From Treponema sp. (GTDB lineage: Bacteria > Spirochaetota > Spirochaetia > Treponematales > Breznakiellaceae), in contig JAITLF010000071.1 of assembly GCA_031278025.1 (NCBI GenBank), forward strand, positions 1 to 17,138: a stretch of 17,138 nucleotides of DNA, written 5' to 3'. The position numbers and the translations under genes are program-made. Below the pieces are notes generated by a model. That model was given only the letters and a program-made list of their open reading frames with translations. It had not been told where the DNA came from and searched no databases. Position 1 is the stretch's first letter, and each line of letters begins with the position of its first letter. Shown in pieces: positions 1 to 7,387 of this stretch.

Positions 1-59
1 CTCCAATGCTCCGGTAGTATCGCCGCCATATCTTCGAATGTATAGTTTTCCTCTCTCAT
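1..59 (-). CDS. Partial N-terminus, probable IS4-type transposase
   Basis: Only the first 19 codons are in the window, and the gene runs off the left edge. On the minus strand an ATG at 59-57 follows a GAGGG Shine-Dalgarno sequence a few bases upstream (near 61-66). The visible peptide, starting MREENYTFEDMAAILPEHW, resembles the opening of IS4-type transposases, which often begin with a short 'F-E-D-x-x-x-L-P-x-x-W' stretch. That resemblance comes from memory and from very few residues, so the family is tentative. It may also be an unrelated gene. The good Shine-Dalgarno sequence makes a real start likely. Confidence 0.4.
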   Translation of the reverse strand, partial: MREENYTFEDMAAILPEHW

Positions 60-129
60 GCCCTCAGTTTATCAGATGAGAACTGTTTTGCCAACTGTTT
101 AGGTAAACGCATATGGGGATATCCCCGCG

Positions 130-270
130 CCCCGTGGGGCGCTGCCCGGTCCCTGCGGGCTTCTTCCTGTTCCCCGCAGGGCTCTGCCCCGCACCCCGCC
201 GGGGGGCCCCTGGTCCCCCAGCGGGGTGGCGGGGCGGAGCCCCGCGAGGTTCGGGCAGCGCCCCGCGGGG
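130..270. repeat. GC-rich nested palindromic element, copy 1
   Basis: This element is bounded by an 18-bp inverted repeat with one mismatch (130-147 against 253-270), including a perfect 12-bp core ggggcgctgccc / gggcagcgcccc. Inside are a perfect 9-bp stem (151-159 with 173-181), a 12-bp stem with one mismatch (181-192 with 229-240) and a perfect 7-bp stem (193-199 with 221-227). The whole can therefore fold as nested and adjacent hairpins. Blocks recur at 8724-8855 and 10571-10675. It holds no convincing gene, although open frames cross it because stop codons are rare at this GC content. Its structure is MITE-like or REP-like. Confidence 0.75.
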
Positions 271-300
271 TCCGGGGCGGCTGTAGCGTTTTTCCACAGT

Positions 301-329
301 TACACAGTATCCGCCGTTTCCGGTATACT
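301..329 (+). promoter_or_regulatory. Candidate sigma-70 promoter giving a leaderless transcript
   Basis: TACACA (301-306, 4 of 6 against TTGACA) and TATACT (324-329, 5 of 6 against TATAAT) are 17 bp apart. The -10 box ends 7 bases before the ATG at 337, so transcription would start at or next to the start codon. No Shine-Dalgarno sequence precedes that ATG. The pairing is by eye. Confidence 0.4.
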
Positions 330-336
330 GATAGGT

Positions 337-2019
337 ATGGAATACGTAGGAATTCTGTTCCGGGTTGCCGGGGGACTCTGTCTTTTCCTGTATGGGATGA
401 AGGTCATGAGCGACGGTATCCAGCAGGCCGCCGGGGATAGGCTGCAACGGGCGTTAAACTTCATGACAAAAAACCGGTTTATCGGGGTGCTTACCGGCGC
501 GGCGGTTACCACCATAATCCAGTCGTCTTCGGCGACTACGGTCATGGTTGTGTCCTTTGTAAATGCCGGGCTTCTTACCCTTACCCAGTCCATCGGGGTG
601 ATCATGGGGGCCAATATCGGAACCACAACCACCGCGTGGATTGTATCCCTTATCGGGTTCAAAATTGATATTGCCGCCATAGCCCTTCCCGCGGTAGGGG
701 TTGGGTTTATCATGGGGGCGGTTAAGTGGAGGCACCGGGACCTGGGGATGGTCTTTTTAGGCTTCGGCTTCATCTTCCTGGGCCTCCAGTTCCTCACCGG
801 CGCGCTGCCCGCGGTTAATCCCGAATCCCTCCGCTTTATCCAAAGGGTTTCCGGCCTGGGGTTTGTGTCGATAGTTATCGCCGTTGCCGTCAGTACCGTC
901 GTAACCCTGTTGATGCATTCGTCGGCGGGTACCATCACGCTGATCATAACCCTGGCCTTCGGGCAGGTTATCAATTTTGAAATGGCCGCCGCCATGATCC
1001 TGGGCGCCAACATCGGCACCACCATAGACGCGATCCTGGCGGCCATAGGGACCAAAACCGTAGCCAGGCAAACCGCCCTGGTACACGTGTTCTTCAATGT
1101 TGCCGGCAGCATCGTGGCCCTGGTCTTCTTAAGGCCCCTCCTCTTCCTGGTGGATAGTATTACCCCCGGTTCTCCTGACGGGCCCAACATAGCATCCCAC
1201 CTTGCCATGTTCCACACGATCTTCAATGTATGCTGCACCCTGGTGTTCCTGCCCTTTGTGCATCAGTTTGCCGCGCTGGTTTCTTTTATCATAAAAGAGA
1301 AGCCCGGCCAGGAACCCAAAATCCGCCAGCCCTACAAGCTGGAATACAGTTCCGGCGCCATTCAGAACAGTCCGGAACTCAACATACTCAGGGCGCAGAA
1401 GGAAATCCGGGACATGGCGGGCATCGCCTCCTCCATGTTTGCCCTGGCAAGCTCGGCGCTGAGTTCCCTCAGGCACGATGAGGATAGGAAAGCGGCGGTA
1501 AACGCCCTGATCACGGACCTCCAGGAAAAAGAAGAAATCGCCGATGAAATGCGGGAAGAACTCACCCGCTTCCTTATCGAGTGTACCCGCCAGCAGTTGA
1601 GCCATCAGTCGGATCGGAAGGTGTCCATGCTCCTGCGCATCGTGGCGGACCTTGAGGACTTAACCGACGACTGCTACAGCGTCAGCCTTATCCTGGAACG
1701 GAGCGTGAAGAAGGATTTGATTTTCAAAGAAAAGGAGATGGCGGCCCTGGCGCCCTACGTGGGCCTGGTTGAGGAATTCCTGGACTTTGTCGGGAAACAG
1801 CTTGGCAGCCGTATCACCTTGAAGCAGATCTTCTACGCACGGGACCTGGAGAGCAGGATCGACAAATCCCGTGACAAACTGCGGAAGATGGGCCGCAAGC
1901 GCATCGAAGCCGGCGAGAACGTCAAGACGGAACTCCTGTTCATCGATCTGGTTAAGCGCATTGAAAAGCTGGGGGACTGGTGTTCCAACATCGCCGAGGT
2001 CCTGGCAAAGGCATCATGA
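337..2019 (+). CDS. Na/Pi cotransporter family protein with PhoU-like C-terminal domain
   Basis: The 560-residue membrane protein belongs to the Na+/phosphate cotransporter II-related family (NptA/YjbB type). Two inverted-repeat transport halves are visible. The first has QSSSATT (62-68) and GANIGTT (91-97). The second has HSSAGT (194-199) and GANIGTT (223-229). Hydrophobic segments fill residues 1 to about 320. The soluble helical tail from about 350 to 558 resembles a PhoU domain, the usual partner in this family. The likely role is sodium-coupled phosphate transport or phosphate homeostasis at the inner membrane. The frame is open back to 226, but those codons come from the palindromic repeat. 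ATG 337 starts the conserved sequence directly after a -10-like box, so I chose it. It has no clear Shine-Dalgarno sequence. Confidence 0.88.
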   Translation: MEYVGILFRVAGGLCLFLYGMKVMSDGIQQAAGDRLQRALNFMTKNRFIGVLTGAAVTTIIQSSSATTVMVVSFVNAGLLTLTQSIGVIMGANIGTTTTAWIVSLIGFKIDIAAIALPAVGVGFIMGAVKWRHRDLGMVFLGFGFIFLGLQFLTGALPAVNPESLRFIQRVSGLGFVSIVIAVAVSTVVTLLMHSSAGTITLIITLAFGQVINFEMAAAMILGANIGTTIDAILAAIGTKTVARQTALVHVFFNVAGSIVALVFLRPLLFLVDSITPGSPDGPNIASHLAMFHTIFNVCCTLVFLPFVHQFAALVSFIIKEKPGQEPKIRQPYKLEYSSGAIQNSPELNILRAQKEIRDMAGIASSMFALASSALSSLRHDEDRKAAVNALITDLQEKEEIADEMREELTRFLIECTRQQLSHQSDRKVSMLLRIVADLEDLTDDCYSVSLILERSVKKDLIFKEKEMAALAPYVGLVEEFLDFVGKQLGSRITLKQIFYARDLESRIDKSRDKLRKMGRKRIEAGENVKTELLFIDLVKRIEKLGDWCSNIAEVLAKAS

Positions 2020-2079
2020 TAGGGGGTTTGCGGATTTTTTAGGCGCCTGAGGGACGGTGGGTACTTCGCATGAAGCACT

Positions 2080-2093
2080 GCGTGATTTCACGC
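2080..2093. terminator. Small hairpin between convergent genes
   Basis: A 5-bp perfect stem (gcgtg, 2080-2084, with cacgc, 2089-2093) with loop attt lies in the 87-bp gap between the transporter stop and the stop of the minus-strand hydrolase. A separate T-run follows the transporter stop around 2035-2040. It is a weak candidate terminator for either strand. Confidence 0.25.
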
Positions 2094-2106
2094 GCCCCGG
2101 CCCCGG

Positions 2107-2850
2107 TTAGAGAAAAATCCCGCAAGCTCCCAGGGCCGTGGCCGGGCCGTGGCCGGGGAACACGCTGATGTCCCCGTCCATAGCCAGAAGCCGTTTCAGG
2201 CTGTGCCGGAGGCTCCTCCAATCCCCGCCGGGAAGGTCCGTGCGTCCGTACCCGCCCTGAAACAGGGTATCCCCGCTAAAGAGCAGCTTTGGGCCCGCCA
2301 GGTAGAATCCCACTGAACCGGGGGTATGGCCCGGCAGGTGCAGGACCGTGAAGGGGCCGGCCTTGTCCCCCTCCTCAAGGAGGAGGCCGGGAGGGGGCAT
2401 GCCCTTCCAGAACAGGTCCACGTAGGAAGCGTCTCCCGCGGCGGCAAAGCCTTCCCGGTGAACGGAATAGGATGCTTTCCCCAGATAGGCGGCGTCTCCC
2501 GCATGTATGGCGATAATTGCCTGGGGAAAGGCTTCCGCCAGATGCGGCAGGGCGGCGACATGATCAAAATGGCCGTGGGTCAGCAGGATGTACCGGGGAT
2601 AGCAATTCAATTTCGCCATTCGTGCTATAATAGCCGGCGCTTGGCCGCCGGGATCGATGACCGCGCAGGGCTGCGGGGCATCCCCCGGCTGGGAACCGGC
2701 GCCTTCATCCGGAGGGGTGAATGCATCCAGGGGCAGAATATAACAATTAGTGCCAATGGCTCCCAGGACCAATGGTTTTAGATAGTTTTCGTTTCGATGG
2801 TCATTCCGATTTTGATTCATGCGATTTTGATTCATACGATTTTCGTTCAT
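2107..2850 (-). CDS. MBL-fold (glyoxalase II-like) hydrolase
   Basis: This 247-residue metallo-beta-lactamase-fold enzyme has all the metal ligands in the expected order: THGHFDH (91-97, ligands H92, H94, D96 and H97), H175 in PGHTPGS, D194 in SGDTLF and H234 in FPGHGP. This is the dinuclear-zinc pattern of hydroxyacylglutathione-hydrolase-like proteins, so thioester or small-molecule hydrolysis in the cytoplasm is likely, with unknown substrate. The C-terminus ends soon after H234 and may be slightly short for the family. The first 15 residues are three MN(E/Q)NR repeats encoded by a 15-bp tandem repeat. Conserved sequence begins near residue 23, so starts at 2850, 2835 and 2820 are all possible. 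None has a Shine-Dalgarno sequence. It diverges from the next gene across a very short gap. Confidence 0.85.
   Translation of the reverse strand: MNENRMNQNRMNQNRNDHRNENYLKPLVLGAIGTNCYILPLDAFTPPDEGAGSQPGDAPQPCAVIDPGGQAPAIIARMAKLNCYPRYILLTHGHFDHVAALPHLAEAFPQAIIAIHAGDAAYLGKASYSVHREGFAAAGDASYVDLFWKGMPPPGLLLEEGDKAGPFTVLHLPGHTPGSVGFYLAGPKLLFSGDTLFQGGYGRTDLPGGDWRSLRHSLKRLLAMDGDISVFPGHGPATALGACGIFL
2806..2850. repeat. 15-bp tandem repeat, three copies, at a gene start
   Basis: Three head-to-tail 15-bp units lie at 2806-2820, 2821-2835 and 2836-2850, differing at one or two bases. A more degenerate fourth unit follows toward 2791. On the minus strand each unit begins with ATG and encodes MN(Q/E)NR in frame with the MBL-fold hydrolase. 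Gain or loss of a unit would keep the frame and change only the N-terminus and the number of possible start codons. Confidence 0.85.
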
Positions 2851-2867
2851 GATGGAGGAATAATACC

Positions 2868-4097
2868 CTGCGGCTTTCTGATTTGCTAGTAATCATCGGT
2901 CTCGCGGCGTTCTGGTACGGCCTGGTCCCGGTAATCGGGGCCTTCATGAACCGCCACCAGTGGCGGGTTTTCCGCCGGCGTTTTGATGATCTCAGGCTCA
3001 AACCGTTTCTGGATTACGCCGCGTACCGCCTGAGCGAGGGAGGGCTGTACCGTTTCATCGGCGGGTTTGAATCGGTTACCGACGGGCATACCCTGTGGAT
3101 AGGGAACGATGATCTTACCCTTCCCGTTTCTTTAGTCGGCGCTCATACCTATGTGCTGCCCATGCCGGAAAAGGATGAACTTACCGGAGGCTTCGACCCC
3201 GGTAAGGAAACCCCGGCCCGCATCAACTGGAACCAGGTTACCGCCCTTACCGAAGGGGCCAGGGTCTTTGTAGGGGGGCCGCTGTTACCCCAGGATAACC
3301 GGTTGACCTTCGTCTCTGAACGGGACAATCCCCTGCTGGTCATCTTCTACGACGGACCGGACCGTTCCCTTACCGCCCGGACTATACGGGCGGGGCGGAA
3401 AGGCAACGAATACTGGAACGTCATCACCCCCTATGCCCTTATCCTGGGGGCCTTCTCCCAACTCCTGATAGTCCTGAACTTCCTGAACCGGCCCGCCTTC
3501 AAGCTTACGGTATTAACGGCCTTTTTCGCCCTGTTTATCCCCCTGCTCCCCATGATACCGCCGGGCTTTGCGCTGACCGTGTTGTATAGACGGCTCTGGT
3601 GGCAGGCACGGGTCTATCGGACCTACCGGGATATGGTGCGGCTCCCCCTGAAATACCTGCCGGCTCATCAGGCTCCAGGAGCCGGCGGGACTTTGCGTGA
3701 GCCGCCTGAGGATCCCGATCCGTGCCGCACGGGCCTCCTTCCTGACGGGGAACTCTACAGGTGCGTCTATTGTGATGTTCTGCCCGACGAAGCGAGGGCC
3801 GCCATAGAAAACCGGACGCTCCCCCTGCTTATCCCCGAAAAGGCGGCGGGCAAACATTACGGCTGGTACCTGTGCGGGGCTGTCCCGCAAGACGGCGGGA
3901 ACGGGACGGCGGGTATCCCCTGCGAACCCCGCGACGTGTTTGCCGTCTACGGGGCCATTCCGGGAAATCCCGAAACGCTGGCCAGGAATTTCACCCGCCT
4001 GGCGTATGTTTTGGAAATTATTTCCTGGGTTGCGCTGCTTGTGGGGATTAGCCTAAATACCTTCTTTATCGGGACGATCATCGTCCTGGTGAGCTAA
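2868..4097 (+). CDS. Unrecognised multi-pass membrane protein
   Basis: I do not recognise the family. Counting from the TTG at 2883 (404 residues), hydrophobic segments lie near residues 3-21, 181-200, 207-235 and 373-402. A roughly 150-residue soluble domain sits between the first and second. A second soluble region, about 236-372, contains a CxxC pair (C294 and C297) and further cysteines near 281, 331 and 347. The start is uncertain. GGAGG at 2854-2858 is 9 bases before an in-frame CTG at 2868 (peptide MRLSDLLVII) but 24 bases before the TTG at 2883. No ATG or GTG lies between the upstream stop at 2850 and 2883. I give the CTG because it suits the ribosome site. The 3' end overlaps the convergent RNA-binding gene by 45 bp. 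A membrane sensor or assembly factor is possible, but nothing proves it. Confidence 0.7.
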   Translation: MRLSDLLVIIGLAAFWYGLVPVIGAFMNRHQWRVFRRRFDDLRLKPFLDYAAYRLSEGGLYRFIGGFESVTDGHTLWIGNDDLTLPVSLVGAHTYVLPMPEKDELTGGFDPGKETPARINWNQVTALTEGARVFVGGPLLPQDNRLTFVSERDNPLLVIFYDGPDRSLTARTIRAGRKGNEYWNVITPYALILGAFSQLLIVLNFLNRPAFKLTVLTAFFALFIPLLPMIPPGFALTVLYRRLWWQARVYRTYRDMVRLPLKYLPAHQAPGAGGTLREPPEDPDPCRTGLLPDGELYRCVYCDVLPDEARAAIENRTLPLLIPEKAAGKHYGWYLCGAVPQDGGNGTAGIPCEPRDVFAVYGAIPGNPETLARNFTRLAYVLEIISWVALLVGISLNTFFIGTIIVLVS

Positions 4098-4781
4098 GGA
4101 CCCATCCCCCGTTTCTTCCCTGCATGGTTCTTCTTCCCGGTAATCACCGTCTTCCGGGAAAAACGCCGTATTACCGCTGCGGCCCGCTTCGGCGGGAAAA
4201 CCGGGCCCCTTCGCCCCTTCCTCCGCCGGCTTTGCTTCCGCGTCATCTTTGCGGTTCCGGGCATAATTAACCACCAGGGACCGGCCCCGAAAAGGTTTTC
4301 CGTTAAGGGTTTCGATTATCTCGTTCGCCGCCGTGGTCCTGACCTGAATAAAAGAATAGTTATCAAATATACGAATAGCCCCGATATCGTCCTTGGATAC
4401 CGAAGTCGTTGACGCGATAAGCCCTAAAATTTCACGGGGAAACACCCGCCTGGCCCTTCCTGCGCTGATAAAAAGCCGGACAGACCCTGCTTCCGGCAGA
4501 ACCCTGCGGTTTTCCTGCCGGGTTCCCCCGTCCTTTTCCGCAGTTGTTTTTTGAAATTTACGGCAATTTCTCTCCCGAAAAGCGCCGGACTTTCCGTCTT
4601 CCCCCTGGTCCATCTCCATAAGCAAATAAGCGGTAAAATAAGACCGCCTGAAAAAGGAAACTTCTTTTTTAAATATTGAGCGGTATTGGCTCAAAAGGTT
4701 TGGATCCGCCTGGTTATACGTCTTCTCAAGAGCCTCGGCGATCCGTTTTTTTAATCGAAGTGAATCAAACTGAAAGGACAT
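4053..4781 (-). CDS. Stand-alone DbpA-type RNA-binding domain protein
   Basis: The protein has 242 residues. Residues about 100-175 match the C-terminal RNA-binding domain of the DEAD-box helicases DbpA/YxiN, an RRM-like fold seen in 'REILGLIASTTSVSKDDIG', 'IRIFDNYSFIQV' and 'LNGKPFRGRSLVVNYAR'. In DbpA this domain binds helix 92 of 23S rRNA and steers the helicase to ribosome assembly. No helicase motifs (GKT, DEAD, SAT) are present. The N-terminal 60 residues are probably helical, followed by a charged linker and an acidic, low-complexity tail (176-242). I infer an RNA-binding or ribosome-associated role without ATPase activity. AGGAG lies about 12 bases before ATG 4781, a rather long spacing. 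Its 3' end overlaps the convergent membrane protein gene. Confidence 0.72.
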   Translation of the reverse strand: MSFQFDSLRLKKRIAEALEKTYNQADPNLLSQYRSIFKKEVSFFRRSYFTAYLLMEMDQGEDGKSGAFRERNCRKFQKTTAEKDGGTRQENRRVLPEAGSVRLFISAGRARRVFPREILGLIASTTSVSKDDIGAIRIFDNYSFIQVRTTAANEIIETLNGKPFRGRSLVVNYARNRKDDAEAKPAEEGAKGPGFPAEAGRSGNTAFFPEDGDYREEEPCREETGDGSLAHQDDDRPDKEGI

Positions 4782-4813
4782 GGACTTGTCTTGCTCCTAA
4801 AATTGAATTACTT

Positions 4814-4850
4814 GAGGCTGTTCTAAGACGTTAGGTGTTGGAACAGCTTC
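4814..4850. other. Strong stem-loop upstream of the DbpA-domain gene
   Basis: Arms 4814-4826 and 4838-4850 pair over 13 positions (two are G-U) around an 11-base loop. The core is the perfect 7-bp inverted repeat gctgttc / gaacagc. It lies 33 bases before the start of the RNA-binding gene and about 280 bases after the ftsH stop on the same strand. It could be a leader structure or a readthrough/terminator element. No T-tract follows on either strand. Confidence 0.55.
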
Positions 4851-4904
4851 TGTGGATTTAATGGAAAACCGGGTTTTTGTTCGGTTTTTCCCGGAACCTG
4901 TTTT

Positions 4905-4936
4905 CGAACTTCCCGTTCGCCCGAACCGGAGGTTCG
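4905..4936. repeat. Tandem CGAAC-N5-GTTCG dyads
   Basis: Two perfect inverted repeats with identical arms and different 5-base centres (ttccc and cggag) sit 17 bp apart: 4905-4919 and 4922-4936. As DNA they look like paired operator sites. As RNA they would be two 5-bp hairpins. The arms match those of the Gram-positive LexA box, which has a 4-base centre, not 5. Confidence 0.6.
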
Positions 4937-5131
4937 CATCCTGCGCGTTTAGCACACCGCCACATAGTTTTGGAACAGGCCCACATCAGAATGGCATAAG
5001 CGGGGTAAAAACTCAAGGTACTGGATAAAACCGGACAGGGCAGGCGCATGAAACTATTCCCGAAAGCGCCGCCGCCGCCGGTTCCAAACCCACTTTCCAC
5101 TTTTACAACCGGAAACCCCTCATCCGGGCGC

Positions 5132-7114
5132 TTAGGCTGTCTTCCTATCCTTGAGAATATCCATGAACTGCACCCCGGTGATGGTCTCCCGCTCAATGAG
5201 GAAGGCGGCTATTTCCTCAAGCTTGTCTTTGTTTTCCCGCAGGAGCCGGATCGCCTTGTCGTGGCACTCGGATATGATTCGGGCAACCTCCTTGTCCACA
5301 TCCGCGCCGGTGGCTTCCGATACGGTGGACACGTTCCGCCCGTCCAGGTACCGGCTCCGGACGCTTTCAAGGCCCATCATGCCGAACTTATCGCTCATGC
5401 CGTATTGGGTTACCATGCTCCGGGCAAGCTGAGTGGCCCGCTCTATGTCGTTGGAAGCCCCGGTACTCATCTCGCCAAACGCGACTTCCTCCGCCGACCG
5501 GCCCGCCAGCAAGGTGGTTATCTGGGAAAGAAGTTCCGACCTGGTCATGAGGTACCGCTCCTCCTCAGGCATGTTCATGGTGTATCCCAGGGAACCCAGG
5601 GTACGCGGCACTATCGTTATCTTCTGGACCGGCTGGGCGTCCTGCTGGTTCGACTGAAAGACGGCGGCCAGGGCGTGGCCCACCTCATGGAAGGCAACCG
5701 TCCGTTTCTCCTGGGGGTTAAGGATGCGGTCCTTCTTCTCTTTCCCGGCAATGACCACCTCCACCGCTTCCATGAGGTCCCCTTGACTCACCTGGGTACG
5801 GCCCAGGCGCACGGCCCTCAGGGCCGCCTCGTTCACCATGTTGGCCAGATCCGCACCCGTAGCGCCGCTTGTGGCCAGGGCTATCTCCCGGAGGGTTACC
5901 GAGCTGTCCAGGATAACTTTTTTGGCGTGTACGCGCAGAATGGCTTCCCGCCCGGGCAGGTCCGGCTTTTCAACGATGACCCGGCGGTCAAAACGGCCGG
6001 GCCTGAGCAGGGCCTTATCCAGGATCTCCGGCCTGTTCGTGGCGGCAAGAATCAGGATGCCTTTGGAAGAATCAAAGCCGTCCATCTCCGAAAGAAGCTG
6101 GTTCAATGTCTGTTCCCGCTCGTCGTTGCCGCCAACCATCTGGCTGTCCCGGCTTTTACCGATGGCGTCAATCTCATCGATAAAGATGATGCACGGGGCA
6201 TGTTTGGCGGCCTGCTCAAAGAGATCCCGGACACGGCTTGCCCCCACGCCGACGAACATCTCCACAAACTCGGAACCCGAAAGCGAAAAGAACGGGACCT
6301 GGGCTTCCCCGGCCACCGCCTTGGCGAGCAGGGTCTTCCCCGTTCCGGGCGGGCCTACCAGCAGCGCGCCTTTGGGCTGGGTGGCGCCAATCTTCCGGTA
6401 CTTCTCCGGACTGTGGAGAAAATCTACCAGTTCCGTAAGGCTCTCCTTAGCCTCGTCCTGGCCGGCTACATCATCGAAGGAGACGCCGGTGTTCTTCTCC
6501 ATGTCATAAATTTTCGCCCTGGACTTCCCCACATTCATCATGCCCCCAAGACCGCCGCCCAGGCGCTGCGAAAAGTTCTTCATGATGAAATAGTAGACGA
6601 CGTAAAAAATGAGGAGCGGGAATATCCAGCTGGAAATGAAATTCATGATGGGGTTGGACTGGACAATGGGCCGGAAGAAGGCGACTTCGTTCTTGATGAG
6701 CCGTTCCGTAAGGAGCGGATCCTCCAAACGCCCGGTATAGTACACCAGGTTCCGCTCCATCACATCCCGTGCTTTTGCAAAGGAAAACCCCGAAGGCTGT
6801 TCCGACATGGGAAGGGGCGCAAGATCGGGGAGCCGCAGTATATTCCGGACTACCGACTCGTCGGTTCCGTCTTTAAGGGTTAAGGCGATCTGATCCGGTT
6901 CTATCCGCACCTGTTTGACCGCCCCGGCCTCGATCAACTGGATAAACTGCCCGTACTCGATCTGCACTTTCCGGCTTGACATCATGTTTCCGACAATAAT
7001 GTTCAGCGCGAAGGTGATGATGATCCCGACGATCAAAAAGTTGAAAAGATTCGGCCCGCCCTTCGCCGGGCTGCTCCCGCTGTTTGTGTGTTTTTCCGGT
7101 TGATTTGATTCCAT
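5132..7114 (-). CDS. ftsH: ATP-dependent zinc metalloprotease FtsH
   Basis: This is a complete 660-residue FtsH, the membrane-anchored AAA+ protease that extracts and degrades misfolded membrane proteins and selected regulators. In order it has: membrane segment 23-42; an extracytoplasmic domain to about 155; membrane segment 159-178; Walker A GPPGTGKT (254-261); pore motif FVG (287-289); Walker B with IIFIDEID (309-316); the second region of homology with [21 protein letters not shown] (358-378, arginines 374 and 377); and the zinc site HEVGH (476-480) with third ligand D556 in [13 protein letters not shown] about 7 bases before ATG 7114 fixes the start. The N-terminal tail of about 20 residues before the first membrane segment is longer than in E. 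coli FtsH. It is transcribed divergently from mntP. Confidence 0.97.
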   Translation of the reverse strand: MESNQPEKHTNSGSSPAKGGPNLFNFLIVGIIITFALNIIVGNMMSSRKVQIEYGQFIQLIEAGAVKQVRIEPDQIALTLKDGTDESVVRNILRLPDLAPLPMSEQPSGFSFAKARDVMERNLVYYTGRLEDPLLTERLIKNEVAFFRPIVQSNPIMNFISSWIFPLLIFYVVYYFIMKNFSQRLGGGLGGMMNVGKSRAKIYDMEKNTGVSFDDVAGQDEAKESLTELVDFLHSPEKYRKIGATQPKGALLVGPPGTGKTLLAKAVAGEAQVPFFSLSGSEFVEMFVGVGASRVRDLFEQAAKHAPCIIFIDEIDAIGKSRDSQMVGGNDEREQTLNQLLSEMDGFDSSKGILILAATNRPEILDKALLRPGRFDRRVIVEKPDLPGREAILRVHAKKVILDSSVTLREIALATSGATGADLANMVNEAALRAVRLGRTQVSQGDLMEAVEVVIAGKEKKDRILNPQEKRTVAFHEVGHALAAVFQSNQQDAQPVQKITIVPRTLGSLGYTMNMPEEERYLMTRSELLSQITTLLAGRSAEEVAFGEMSTGASNDIERATQLARSMVTQYGMSDKFGMMGLESVRSRYLDGRNVSTVSEATGADVDKEVARIISECHDKAIRLLRENKDKLEEIAAFLIERETITGVQFMDILKDRKTA

Positions 7115-7281
7115 CCCGCACTCCTGAAACCCCTTTCGGGCTTTTCCGTATTTCCCCGCAACGCTAACGGCCGGGGGGTGAAACCCAAAAGGGCAATCCG
7201 CTCCCTGAGTTTCCGGGGATACATGCCTCCCCGCCTTTTGAGCCAGCGATCATACCGATAACAATCCAAAGGCCCATACTC

Positions 7282-7287
7282 TACAAT
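7282..7287 (+). promoter_or_regulatory. Possible -10 box in the ftsH-mntP divergent region
   Basis: The 273-bp region between the divergent ftsH and mntP starts contains an AT-rich patch at 7260-7320 in GC-rich surroundings. TACAAT (7282-7287) is a 5-of-6 match to a -10 box for mntP, but no good -35 lies 16-18 bp upstream. The opposite strand of the same patch could serve ftsH. I see no yybP-ykoY-type manganese riboswitch consensus before mntP. Confidence 0.22.
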
Positions 7288-7387
7288 ATACTAGCCTGAG
7301 AAACCAAAAAGAAAACAAAATACCGGGAACCGGCGGCAGGGCCGGCAGGGGTTCTTCTTTCCGGCGGACTCGCGTTAAACTACCGCC

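Larger units (their letters stand above)
4782..5131. other. 350-bp non-coding stretch with several dyads
   Basis: No convincing gene lies here; the open frames on both strands lack family resemblance. The stretch holds the stem-loop at 4814-4850, a 7-bp stem aaaaccg / cggtttt (4865-4871 with 4882-4888), and two adjacent cgaac-N5-gttcg dyads at 4905-4919 and 4922-4936. The part from about 4960 to 5131 shows no feature I can support. It separates ftsH from the RNA-binding gene on the minus strand, so it probably contains the ftsH terminator and the RNA-binding gene's promoter. Confidence 0.5.

Noticed and set aside
226..336. Upstream extension of the phosphate transporter
   Set aside because: Those codons are translated palindromic repeat; conserved family sequence begins at 337.
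4928..4944. tRNA T-arm-like string ggaggttcgcatcc
   Set aside because: The loop lacks the conserved A, the stem is mismatched, and no acceptor, D or anticodon arm can be built around it.
5048..6883. Long plus-strand open frame opposite ftsH
   Set aside because: It is a reverse-frame shadow of ftsH; the complementary strand encodes all FtsH motifs.
7288..7387. yybP-ykoY manganese riboswitch before mntP
   Set aside because: I looked for the conserved core sequence and paired helices and found none.
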